The notes beneath the pieces were generated by a model that saw only the letters and a program-made list of their open reading frames with translations, was not told where the DNA came from and did no database searches. Made by a program: the position numbers and the translations under genes. Shown here in pieces: positions 1 through 10,237 of a stretch of 64,000 nt of DNA. How positions within the stretch are numbered: the first letter of the stretch is position 1; the number at the start of each line of letters is the position of its first letter. This DNA is from Siphonodentalium dalli (Eukaryota; Mollusca; Scaphopoda; Gadilida; Siphonodentaliidae): the NCBI GenBank assembly GCA_032622095.1, contig CP136068.1, positions 137,335,989 to 137,399,988 on the forward strand, in the 5' to 3' direction.

Positions 1-279
1 AAGTCGATCGGTCTCTTAACAGCTACCAGAAGGCAGAAAATAACGAAAGAAGCGAAAGAAGAAGTTAACTGTTAAAAAGATAAGAGTAAACAGGAGAGAA
101 ACGCTGTACAAACTTCACGCAGAACATCAGGAGGAACGATTGTATGAAAAGAATAAGCTTTTGCCTCAAAATAAAGAGAAAATAGAACATGGCTATAGCA
201 AATTCCATGAGGGGCGAAGGGTTAACAGGAAAAAATGAACACAAATATATGTATATATATTATATGCACCTCCTGGAAC

Positions 280-627
280 TTATATAATGCATTCTGGTGA
301 ACACCCTAAACATTGTTCCAAGCTTCGGCATCTAATTCGTTGCTGGTTATGGAGATGGCTTTCAAATATCAAGTGCGCTATATTGATACAGGCCCTCTCC
401 CCACACAAGTGACTACACTCGAGACTCTCCGGTCCACCATATACAGGAACTTGGTCCCTTGACAACCGATTCTGGATCATATAATTCAAGCGGTGTGTTG
501 GCTGTGTAGCTGAATCATGTTCTCTTCTCCATATTTCTGGCCAATTCATTCTCATCTTCCCATATCCATCACTATCTTTGCTACGTTTCCATAAATGACA
601 CCCCCACCCCCCTGAATTTCGGTTTTC
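280..627 (-). CDS. His-Me finger (HNH) homing-endonuclease-like zinc-loop domain, partial
   Basis: Open frame on the minus strand; the only in-frame ATG is at 555-553 (91 aa), but homology seems to start upstream, at a Cys-x-x-Trp followed by Asp-Gly-Tyr-Gly near 560-600, so the true start is probably lost or in another exon. The pattern SHLC-x4-C-x4-H ... LHNQQR ... C-x5-C-x2-C-x3-C matches the zinc-binding loop and active site of I-PpoI-type endonucleases (Pfam zf-His_Me_endon). His49 would be the general base and Asn70 the metal ligand, counting from the ATG; Cys51, Cys56, His61 and Cys76 are candidate zinc ligands. Such domains nick or cut DNA and occur in mobile introns and as free-standing genes. 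Both catalytic residues and the zinc residues are intact. No partner gene is visible nearby. It could be a domesticated or decaying mobile endonuclease; the fold assignment is from memory of motifs. Confidence 0.6.
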   Translation of the reverse strand, partial: ENRNSGGWGCHLWKRSKDSDGYGKMRMNWPEIWRREHDSATQPTHRLNYMIQNRLSRDQVPVYGGPESLECSHLCGERACINIAHLIFESHLHNQQRIRCRSLEQCLGCSPECII

Positions 628-2178
628 TCATAAAGCCTGCGATTATACTCATAGTAGAAATACTCCATTTTATTATTTTAACCTTTATTGAAGTTATCCA
701 ATGAACTACAGCTTCAAATTTTGGGAATATAGCATTCTTGAAATGGACACCATCTGTAGCTATAGGTTACACACAACTAATTATTTCCATAGGCGACAAT
801 ACTAACGTTTGTATCATTTATGCTGAAACTGGACCTATTTTCACCAAAACCTCATACTGAGCATGAAGTGGGTCTCAAGCCTGATAAATTCATACCATGA
901 AACAGACAGGTTTCGGTATTTTTTCCCATTCAAATTTCACCGCTTCCCTGACTACCGAAGGTTCGCAGTAAATTCACAGCTATAAAAAACACACTACTAC
1001 AAATTTCTACTTGTGGTCAAATGGACACAATATTCAGCAGGCCCCCAAACACCATGCATTTTGTTGTACAGCAGCTTAATTCTATTATTTATTTATGTAT
1101 TTATATTGTCAACATAATTCACCAATCAGTGGCCATGGGATGATTTTTATCTGATTCTAGTTTCCCTACACAATTTCAGGAAGCATAACTCTATTGAATT
1201 AGTTGTGTGTAACATACAGTCTCAGAATGAGTTTACACTGTAATGGCGTACTATCCCTAACACGTGAGCGCATTATGGATTACTTCCCTTACATCGCAAT
1301 ACGTTTACTGCACATTGGAAGATAGAGTTATCTCCCTCGCTGAGCTAGATTGGACAGTACCACAAGTCGGTTCCGATAAATATTGTACAGTTTTTATTCA
1401 TAGCGCTGTGGGAGACTGACCGCCATTGTCCGATTGAGATCTAACAGGAGACAAAAAAAGTCTCAGAGATGACCACAAACGAACCTGTCTGTTTTGGGAA
1501 TTTGAAAAAAGCAAACGAAATGTGAATTATCGCAATGAAATTATGTAGGACGGTCCGTTGTTTCAGATGAATTATGAAAGCGACGTACGATTGTTCGTAG
1601 GAATTTACAGACGAAGTGATGTCACATGATGGTGTTTATAGTTACAAACTATATAAATGTTCTGTGGAAAGTAAACATATCAATGACAAGACAACGGGGT
1701 CCCGTGTCCACTGGCTATCATCAACTGTCCATCGCCTTCAACTGTCGACATTATCTTACATACTGCTCTCCCGGCTTAGCCGTGATCTTTGGATGGAGGT
1801 TTATTTGCTGTTAAAACGTTGTTTATTATACGACATTAAAGGGTGCAATTTTAAAATCAATTATAAGCGAACATGGACCTAATTTATGTTTGTATCTGTC
1901 TAACTGCTTCAAAGCAAGGGATACCTTGCGGTAATCTAAACAATAAATTTGGCCAATTCAGTTTGTTGTAGAGTTTGCAATTACCGATTGGACGACAGCA
2001 CGATGTAAACGCGAATTTGATTGGCTGTGATTGTACGACAATTAACACTGTTGTTGCTGCCACTTAAACTTAGAACTAAACAACAACACTTTGCGGACAT
2101 CGAACACGGGATCCTCCGTGAGTACTTATTTCACTTCCTCGTGTTGAGAGGCGGAGCTGTTGAACAAATTGCAGCCTG
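628..2178. other. no gene recognised
   Basis: AT-rich sequence with only short, unrelated open frames. I see no protein family, RNA gene or clear repeat, except that 2021-2175 resembles part of 3240-3345 (shared stretch around 'ttgtacgacaattaaca' and 'gatcctccgtgag'). Confidence 0.4.
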
Positions 2179-2503
2179 TTCTCCTGAAAACCGGCACATT
2201 ATCTGCTTATTATTGAACTTGTTTAGGTAGATAATCTGCTAACAATCGCATCATTTTGAGTCGATAATGTGCTGAAAATGAGAACATGTTAGTCATATTA
2301 TCTAGTCATAATGGGGCGATTCTAAACAGATTATGTGCGGACAATGACACTGTTCATGTGTTCGCTCTTTAACATGTGTTTTCAATGTGGTCCGCGCCAT
2401 AAAACGAAATAATGGGTAAGAGTCCATTATCTGCTTATTTCAGAATCACATTTTGCACCTATTTCACATTATATGTCGACTATGTGCGTATTTTCAAGAG
2501 AAT
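2179..2503. repeat. Short inverted-repeat (MITE-like) element, copy 1
   Basis: The ends are imperfect inverted repeats: the left end reads TTCTCCTGAAAACCGGCACA and the right end, reverse complemented, TTCTCTTGAAAATACGCACA. A second copy lies at about 13479-13801 and a left-end-like piece at about 9073. Inside is a further imperfect palindrome around GAGTCGATAATGTG. No coding capacity. I could not find a convincing target-site duplication, so the superfamily is unknown. Confidence 0.5.
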
Positions 2504-3840
2504 TTGTTGGAAATCGAGCGTAACATAATCAGGCACGTAAAATAGAACATTGAGGGAGGAATACAAAAACTCTATTTGCCTCGCTGTTGACACAAGGTGT
2601 ATCTAAAATACTGAAACAACAAGCCACATAAGTCATATACAATTGTATTTAAAATATTTATTTAAGTTTTTTCGGCACACATCTTTTCGTAGAATATGCA
2701 TTGACAATGATCTGCAACGTTTGGCCACATCGTCGATGAATGCCATCACAGCCTCGTCCAAAACTAGGATCAAAATATGGACACGCTGATGGCTGCAACA
2801 TATCCTCATGCAAATAGGTTCATATTTAACGTATTTCAAAAGCCCAAATACGCCCATACGGGCGTTATTTGAATCTAAATTACGCTACATATGAACGAAA
2901 ATATGAAACGAAAACAGTCGATTTTGAAATAAGTTCATAATGAGCGTGTACTCGTTATTCCGTTGAATGGTGCGGGCAGCAGTGAAACCACATTGCGTAA
3001 CCGCCTTTAGTTTTAACTTTTCCACCAACATATGGATCTGGTTTAAGCTAGGCGACATCATGTATACATGTGACAGTGTAGTTTAAATCACATCCATGAA
3101 ATACCCTATTCAGCTTTACGATACGCACATAAGCAGCCATACCAGTGTGAATTTCAACTTCGTCAAGTGCAGCATACAATTAGTAGATAACGTCGAACAT
3201 AGACAAGCATCATGGTGGGAATAGCCAATTGTATTGGCTGAGATTGTACGACAATTAACAATGTTGCTGCCACTTAAATTTTAACTAAACCACACATTCG
3301 GACGTTAAAACACGGGACCCTCCGTGAATACATTTGCTACTTCCCTTTCGGGTACTACGGATTCAACAAAACCTGTTGGAAATAGAAAATTTCAAATGAT
3401 GAACGGCGATTAAGTTTGGGCGCACATTCGGACGTTAAAACATGGGATCCTCCGTGAGCACTTTTGCCACTTCCTCGCGTTGTGAGACGGAGGTTTGTGA
3501 ATAAATGTAAATATATATCTAAAATAATAAAACAACAAGTAACACAAGTCATATACACATCTATTTAAAATATATTTATTATGTGTGTCGGCACACATCT
3601 AGACTTCATATAATAAATGAATCTACACAGGGCATCGAGAGCAAGCAGCAAAGAGCCTCCGGTACGTCCTAGTACAAGTACAATGCGACATCAATATTTG
3701 CACATTGGTGTGGCTGCTTCTGTGTCAGGGTTTTGGGTATACATTGGACGATATTAAAATTGCCAGCGCAGCTAGAAAAATAATTGTCTTGCAGTTCATA
3801 CTACATGTAAATGCCAGTGAATAACAACATTTAGAAACAT
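2504..3840. other. no gene recognised; short internal duplication
   Basis: No coding gene seen. Segments near 3290-3345 and 3420-3480 repeat one another (both contain 'acattcggacgttaaaaca' followed by 'ccgtgag') and resemble 2095-2175, so this is a decayed local repeat cluster. Confidence 0.35.
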
Positions 3841-4140
3841 CTGGTCCGCTCTTACGAAATTCGTGGATTCATATAGCAACACGGTAGGCCATAATACTCA
3901 CCGCCATTGGGGCTGATCAAATCAATGAGAATAGATCCAGTACAATTGGATTCTATCAGATATGAAGCGATAAAACTCTACAAAACTGTGTTGGTGACTC
4001 ATGTCAGGATTGATGCTCTGAGGCTGATCTTATCTCTCGAATGGGCGGGTGCTGATTGGCTTCGCTGCGCCGGCACCAACGCTTGTTAGGGTTGTTATTT
4101 ACAGTATGATTGTCAACAACCGATGCTGCCGACTGCGGGA
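3841..4140 (+). repeat. Direct duplication upstream of receptor 1, copy A
   Basis: Roughly 300 bp matches 4673-5075 in the same orientation. Shared blocks include 'gaagcg..aaaactctacaa', 'tcatgtcaggattga' and 'ctcgaatgggcgggtgctg', through 'gactgcgggaggaggt'. The second copy carries about 100 bp of extra sequence after 'ctctacaa'. The open frame in each copy is short and differs by non-synonymous changes, so coding is unlikely. Confidence 0.6.
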
Positions 4141-4179
4141 GGAGGTTACTTATCGATACATTGAATGATTATACAAAAT

Positions 4180-4672
4180 AATCAATGATTATAAAAAATA
4201 ATCATAAGACTGAAATAAATTGAATTATAATAATACAATTTGGCTTGGTTCAGAGTAAGAGGAATGGAATCACAAAATTATGTACAGGTGAACAGTTTGC
4301 ACGTTGGTTCAGCTGCATTGATCCAATCTATTTCACCGTTGCCGAAACGTTTAGATAATATGATTTTGTGTTTGAACAGCTGAATATAACATGTTTGTTT
4401 CATTGGTAACGAGGGGTGAATCACATATTAGCTCGTCAATGGGTAATATATGCATTCCAGTTCTCGCTATTTTTCTAATAAAATCTTACTTTTTCTGCGA
4501 CCACTGCATTAAAAACGAGGCGGTTTTAGTATTTAATGTATATCAGTTATGGGGTTAGAAAACGTCTCGATCGAAACACAATTTTGGGCTATGTTATCAA
4601 CAGATCAAGGTTATTCCATATGACCATGTTGTGTACGTCGCTTGATATTGAGTAAAGGTTTTTAAATTGGTT
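4180..4672 (+). repeat. Segmental duplication flanking receptor 1, left copy
   Basis: About 490 bp, from 'ataagactgaaataaattgaa' to the block ending 'gagtaaaggttt', is clearly homologous and in the same orientation to 7690-8355. The two copies bracket the first receptor copy, which suggests that the receptor unit was duplicated together with its surroundings. The right copy has an extra LINE-derived insert. Confidence 0.65.
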
Positions 4673-5075
4673 CACCGCATACGGTTGGCCACAATGATCA
4701 CAGCCATTGGGGCTAATTCAATAATATGAATACATGTAGATTCCGTACAATTGGAATCCATCAAATATGAAGCGACAAAACTCTACAACCAGGTATGCAG
4801 AGATGATCCATGAAATTCAATTTTCAAAGAAATGGTATACCGATATAATTGTGATAGTATACATACACATAACATATTTATATGGGATATGCCATGTGTT
4901 GGTGACCCATGTCAGGATTGACGCTTGGAGGCTGATCTTATCTCTCGAATGGGCGGGTGCTGTTTGGCTTCGCTGCGCCGACACCAACGCTCGTTAGTGT
5001 TCGTTACAGTATGATTGTCAACGCAACCAATGAACCCGACTGCGGGAGGAGGTGACTTATCGATACATAATATAT
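4673..5075 (+). repeat. Direct duplication upstream of receptor 1, copy B
   Basis: Second copy of the segment at 3841-4140, interrupted by roughly 100 bp of AT-rich sequence at about 4793-4895. It ends about 310 bp before the receptor 1 start codon. Confidence 0.6.
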
Positions 5076-5313
5076 AGTCGGCGTCTTAGGTTTATCGAGT
5101 ATAATTCATATAAGCTGTTGTCTTCCTGTGCCACAGATACCCATGGCTAGCAGAGCACAGTTCATGCAATGTCCAACATGTTGTGATAATCGTATTTGTC
5201 AACACGGAATTTCATTCATTAATTATTTTCTGATGTGCCTTCTAAAGTGAGGTTACTGGATTATGTCACGGCCACATCTAATAATTAACTTTGAAGACTG
5301 AGGTCAAATGGCC

Positions 5314-5346
5314 AATTTGGAATAGGGATTTCAATGCAAATACCTG
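5314..5346 (+). promoter_or_regulatory. Conserved receptor-proximal upstream block, copy 1
   Basis: A block of about 30 bp ('ggaatagggatttcaatgcaaatacctgg') about 45 bp before the start codon is the most diverged of four versions, seen also at 19874, 41840 and 63511. Its position suggests a core promoter or 5' untranslated element. It may simply be the best-preserved part of the duplicated flank. Confidence 0.3.
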
Positions 5347-5388
5347 GAATAAAAGTTATGCACATGTAAGGTAGCCACTTGACCTGTG

Positions 5389-6813
5389 ATGGCTAACAAT
5401 TCATACAGTTTCGAACCTGAGTCGGCTGTTACTATTATCGTAATGCCAACGATTGGGATTATCACAACGTTAATGAATGGCGGCGTTCTCGCAATTCTGC
5501 TCAGAGAACGAGAACTGAGGCGAGACATGTACAGTGCTATTCTACTCAGTCTCAGTGTATGTGACCTTCTTGTTGGCTTGTCGATATTGTTTTATGCATT
5601 GACGGTGTACATCGACAAGCTCAGAAATTTTATATCGTGTGTGAGTTCTTTGTATTTTATAATCTCGACAGTTTGCCTATCTAACTTCCAGATACTTTAC
5701 ATTTGTATCGTACGCGTCGTAGCACTAACTCGCCCACACTCCTTCCGTTCCGTGTTCACACTGAAGAGACATTGTATATATACTTCTGTTCTTAGTCTGA
5801 CCACGTTTGTCATATTCGGCATAGCCACGGCATTGTTGGAAACCGGAAACGAAGACGAAATTACGGTAAAATGTGATGTGTATACTGCATTCAAACCCGC
5901 CGATGGCATGATATTGCTCGTTCCAGTCGTTTTAACCCTTTACCCAACAGAACGCCCAGAAACGCCCTAACAGCCTAAATTATCTTCGGTCTGTCTCAAT
6001 AAAACCATGGAAATATGGGTATCATTGGAACCGGCTCATTGAGCACATTGTGATAGTTACAGTTATGCCCTGTGCCAATGCATTCTCTTATATATGCGAG
6101 TCGACCATAGGTCGCCTCGCATATATAAGAGAATGCATTGGCCTAAAAAAAACTTTTTTTTAACACTTTTTACCATTTTTTCTTTAATATGTGTTAAGCC
6201 AATGCATTCTCTTATATATGCGAGGCGACCTATGGTCGACTCGCATATATAAGAGAATGCATTGGCACAGGGCCCTTCTGTTGGGTAAAGGGTTAATGGC
6301 TGCATATATTGCCACCATTGTGTGTTACGTACAACTGATTCGAATATTACGAAGACGAATATCACCACAAACAGTGTCATCTAGCCGAACCGCCTTCCGG
6401 AAGTCGAATCAATCGAAGCGTCAACACAATACATGTAGCTAGCTTGAGTCAAAACATATCTGGCCAAAGCGCAAGGGAAAGCCGAATTGAAACGAGTACG
6501 ACCAGCCACCGTTCGGGACAAAGCGAGGGGGGCAGATCAAGTGCGAACGGCATTAAGACGCAAGCAATATGAAGAAACTTTGAAGTCTCTTGGAGTAATC
6601 ATTGGAGTGGTGAGTCTTCTAGTTGTGCCGATTTCTGTGGCTCTTTTGTTGGAGGGGATGGTGGCATCAATGAAGTTATCGCCATTTGTCCGCGCATCGT
6701 TGTCGTCTGTCGCGTGTCTCAATTCGTTGGTAAACCCATTTGTTTACCCGTTCACGTTGAAGAAGTTCCAAGCTGTTCTGATGCGACGTTTCAAATGCGG
6801 AACAAGAAATTAA
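5389..6813 (+). pseudogene. Rhodopsin-class GPCR, disrupted by a TTAA MITE and frameshifts
   Basis: Homologous along its whole length to the intact receptors at 19960-21012 and 41884-42900. The start is taken at 5389 (MANNSYSFEPES...), matching the paralogues; a preceding GTG is not needed. TM1 to TM4 are open to about 5931 and include the NGGVLAIL TM1 motif, the CDLLVGLS TM2 aspartate and the C-I-V-R end of TM3. A 357-bp MITE (5936-6292) sits in TM5; joining the two sides at TTAA restores V-V-L-M-A-A-Y-I-A-T, aligned to I-V-L-L-S-T-Y-I-A-T in the paralogue. Intracellular loop 3 then has at least two frame changes: one between 6300 and 6480 (stop at 6440) and a one-base gain in the G run near 6527. 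TM6, TM7 with NPFVYPF, and the C-terminus to 6813 are again open. Non-functional as it stands. Confidence 0.88.
5936..6292 (-). mobile_element. TTAA-type (piggyBac-like) palindromic MITE, copy 1
   Basis: Flanked by TTAA on both sides (5932-5935 and 6293-6296), with terminal inverted repeats CCCTTTACCCAACAGAA / TTCTGTTGGGTAAAGGG. It contains two copies of a ~70-bp near-perfect palindrome (about 6070-6142 and 6200-6267) in opposed orientation around an AT-rich spacer, plus ~130 bp of single-copy sequence. The orientation is reversed compared with the copies at 19133 and 25503. It is non-coding. TTAA targets and CCC...GGG ends are typical of piggyBac-mobilised MITEs. Confidence 0.85.
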
Positions 6814-7689
6814 CCCTTTATTCACTAAACTCATCCTCCCACCAATTATCTTATACATTTGAATAGCCGATTACTCATTTTGAAGAATGTTCTGGAAAAA
6901 AAGTGAAAAAGGATTCCCATTCATTAGATGGAAATGTTCAGATAACAAGTTCAACAAACAGCCCAACATATCTAACTCGCATTTAAATGTGCGCAGTACT
7001 ATTTTACAATCATTTTTGAATTCGTGCATTTTAATTTCGCGCACATGGCTGCGCGAATTCAAAACAGACAACCATATTTTCGTAATAGTCTTGCATGGAT
7101 CTGATGACAGTATTAGTTCTTAGTCGTTTCTGAAGACATGTGTGAATATTAAACACGATCGCGGTGGATTTACATCATGCATACCATAACTGAATCATCA
7201 TTGTGTTGCGATGATGGATGTTTGTATGTTCCAGATAATTATTCTGATATTGAATTAGTTATGGAATGGACATTTATAGTATAAACACGAAAGCAGAAAA
7301 CAACAACCGCGAGTTCAGCTGACTTAAAAAAAATAAACACTTGGCTGCGGGTTGTGATGCCATAATTAACTAAGACTGTTTGGTCAAGTTGTCACTCCGG
7401 GGTGGTGAATAGGTAGGTGGACGTGCATTCATGCACATGCAACCTACAATACATGTATGTGTATTTCTTACAAGCATTTCAAAATCGTCTACGTTACCAT
7501 GATTGCTGATATATGTTATTGCAAATGCCAAACGAAGTTGGTTACGTACATACTTAGTTATTAGAGCACGAGAGATAGACAGTAAATGGAGAACAATGGG
7601 GATGGGTGCACAAGTTATGTCAACACAGAAGAGCTCTTCTCTTCTAATTGGTGACCAAATTAACAGCGGTTAGAACTCAGGCATAAGTC

Positions 7690-8355
7690 GAATGAATATA
7701 CAAAATAACCACAAGACTGAAACAAATTGAATAATGATTAGTACAAGTTGGGTTTGTTCGGAGGTAAGAGGAATGGAATCACAAAATTATGTGCAGATGT
7801 AATTGTTACGGAGTGATATCACGTTGGTTCAGTTGCATTGCTCCAATCTATTCCATCTTTGCCGAAACGGTTCGATAATATGATATAGTTTTTAATAGCT
7901 GACTATAACGTTATGTTTGTTTCATTTGTAACGAGGGTGAATAACATATTAGCTCGTCAATGGGTACTACATGCAGTCCAGTTCTCGATATTTTTCTTTC
8001 TAAAATTGCTCTTTGTGTGGAATAAGAAGAACAGGTGAAGAAATTGTGATCGGAATTCTCATACTGGAAACCACAAGCACAATTTGAACTAGTTATCAAA
8101 TAGTTTTTAAATTTGCCATCGTTTAATTTATAAGTCGCTATAAGCCTACATAATAAAATGTTGCTTTTTCTGCGACCATTACATTAAAAACAAGACGTTT
8201 TTAGAATTTTATGTATATCATTTGTGAGGTTAGAAAATGTCTCGATCGAGGCACAATTTTGGGTTATCTTATCAACATATCAAGGCTATTCCAAATTACC
8301 ATGATTTGTACGTCATTTGTTATTGAATAAAGGTTTTGATGTTGGTTCACCGAAT
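7690..8355 (+). repeat. Segmental duplication flanking receptor 1, right copy
   Basis: Downstream partner of 4180-4672 with the same block order ('gaggaatggaatcacaaaat', 'tttgccgaaacg', 'ttagctcgtcaatgggta', 'aatgtctcgatcga'). It is interrupted by about 140 bp of LINE-derived sequence at about 8000-8145 that the left copy lacks. Confidence 0.65.
8000..8145 (-). mobile_element. LINE C-terminal fragment inserted into a duplicated segment
   Basis: Read on the minus strand, this gives a cysteine/histidine pattern C-A-C-G ... D-H-N-F-F-T-C-S-S-Y, the same arrangement as CFCGNPSEDAFHFFFSCPLY near the end of the LINE at 59101-60650. That is the common C-terminal motif of non-LTR retrotransposon polymerases. 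The fragment is absent from the paralogous segment at 4180-4672, so it was gained after that duplication or lost from the other copy. Neither LINE end is present. Confidence 0.55.
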
Positions 8356-10120
8356 GCAAATGTAGTCATAAATGTGCATTGAATAGGTGTAATTTTCTAT
8401 TCAGTGTCAAACGTTCAAAATGTATGTAACTCATCAACACACCTCTCTTGTTTTCCCTGTTGTATATATACAAATTCAGAGTCGTACTATTTTGTTTTCG
8501 GTCAGTTTTAAATTCGCGCACCGACGGGTAAGGTATCCTTGCGCAAATGGGTTCCAATTGGACCTAAATATTCACATATGTTCATATTGGACTTATTTTA
8601 TTCTAAAATATGCGCAAGGGTAGACTTATACCCGTTATTTCGTTTTATAGCGCGGGCCACAATGCAAACACATTTCCAAGAACGTACATCTCGTAAGTCC
8701 ATTTATGTTCACATAGAGCGTAATTCAGATTAAAATAATGCCGATACGGTTTCATTTGTATTTTTTAAACAAGTCCAATACACATGCATGAGCTTTTTCA
8801 GGAGAATAGGCTGAATCAACAGAGTTTTTGTATTCACACTGTTACACTCTATTCTCGTAGCGACTGATGAAATATTTTACCAATTCCAGTTGCGTTTATA
8901 AATAAAATATAGTTTGTATATATGAACCGCGGGTATGTTTTTCTAACAATAAATACAGACACATTTGAATAAGCAATAGTCTGCTGTAGACATGTATGCT
9001 AGACCTGGACGTTTTGGCACCTGGACTCATAATATGCATTGGTAACAAACATTCACATCACTGGGCAGCCTGTTCTCGTGAAAATAAGCACATAACGTGC
9101 TTATTTTAATGAGCGAAATAAGCTCATAGTGGCGTTATTCAGCCTCAACATACGCTCTATATGGACATAGAACGCGGTTTTTAAAATTTACCAATATGGG
9201 ACTATCCCCATACAAAATAAGCCTAAATTTGCATCATTTAATCTACCCGTTGCATCGACAGTAATGTCCTGATCCAGTATACCATAAAGAGCGTTCTCAA
9301 TCATGACCGCTTGTACTCCTTTTCAACGTAAAATATAATGGACGCATTTTTGTAATTTAGCGATGCCTGCGCCGTTAATCTCAAGTATTTTTCACTTCCA
9401 TTTACTTGTTAAGCGGAAAATTATTCTTAGGAACATTGACTAATTTGGTGTGAAATCGGACAGTGGCTCTTTAAATACGGATAAAATTAAAATGGATTAT
9501 CTCTTTACATAACACATTTTAAATAGTTTCGTGTGTTTGAAATACTAGGTATGCGTTAAAAATCCCTGCCCGGAAACGATTCTATCAATTAATACTGATT
9601 TTATTTATACATTATGTTATTATGAAGTGACAAATATAGTATCAATAATGGGACACATATCTGTTCATATATTTAGAACTTTTAGATAGAGGCCTCCAGT
9701 GTGGTGCTCCGAACGAATGCGAGCGGCAAAATGTATCCAATTGGTTGTATCTATTGTAATATTGAGTGCGAATCAAGTATAAAAGACGATCGTGAATATC
9801 AGGGACCATTATTGAACGGCACAAATTTATTTTATACGAAAACAATTCCAAATAAAATACATATTAACTGACAGACGATTTTCCGGATAGGGATCTTCGG
9901 TTGATATATATTATCTCATACCCAGGAAACTATATAAATCATGTTGCGGAAGAAATAGCACATCATTAATATACCGCAGACTTGTTTTGCATCAAACCAG
10001 ACCGCGGGTCTTTAGCATAATAAACTAATTTCTTCGACAGAAGATTAATTAGATATGTCATTTTTGTCCAGAATGTCCTGTTATCGAGCAATGTGATTAT
10101 CGATTCAATTTGCCCTTAAA
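8356..10120. other. no gene recognised
   Basis: AT-rich. Around 8530-8650 and 9060-9180 there are phrases such as 'cgcaaatgggttc' and 'gttctcgtgaaaataagcaca' that recall the repeat family at 2179 and 13479, but borders cannot be drawn. No coding gene seen. Confidence 0.35.
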
Positions 10121-10237
10121 CCGAGTAATATAATTTTGCGACATCGCCAAGCCGAGTAATATCATTTTACGACATCACAAACAGAGTAATATGATTTTAC
10201 GACATCACAAATCAGAGTAATATGGTTTTATGACATG
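10121..10237. repeat. Minisatellite, ~30-32 bp unit, about 4 copies
   Basis: Four successive units of the form 'gagtaatatNattttacgacatcacaa' with small differences. Non-coding and short. Confidence 0.8.

Noticed and set aside
6063-6380. 105-codon minus-strand frame over the MITE
   Set aside because: Made of the two palindrome copies and the reverse of the receptor; no family resemblance.
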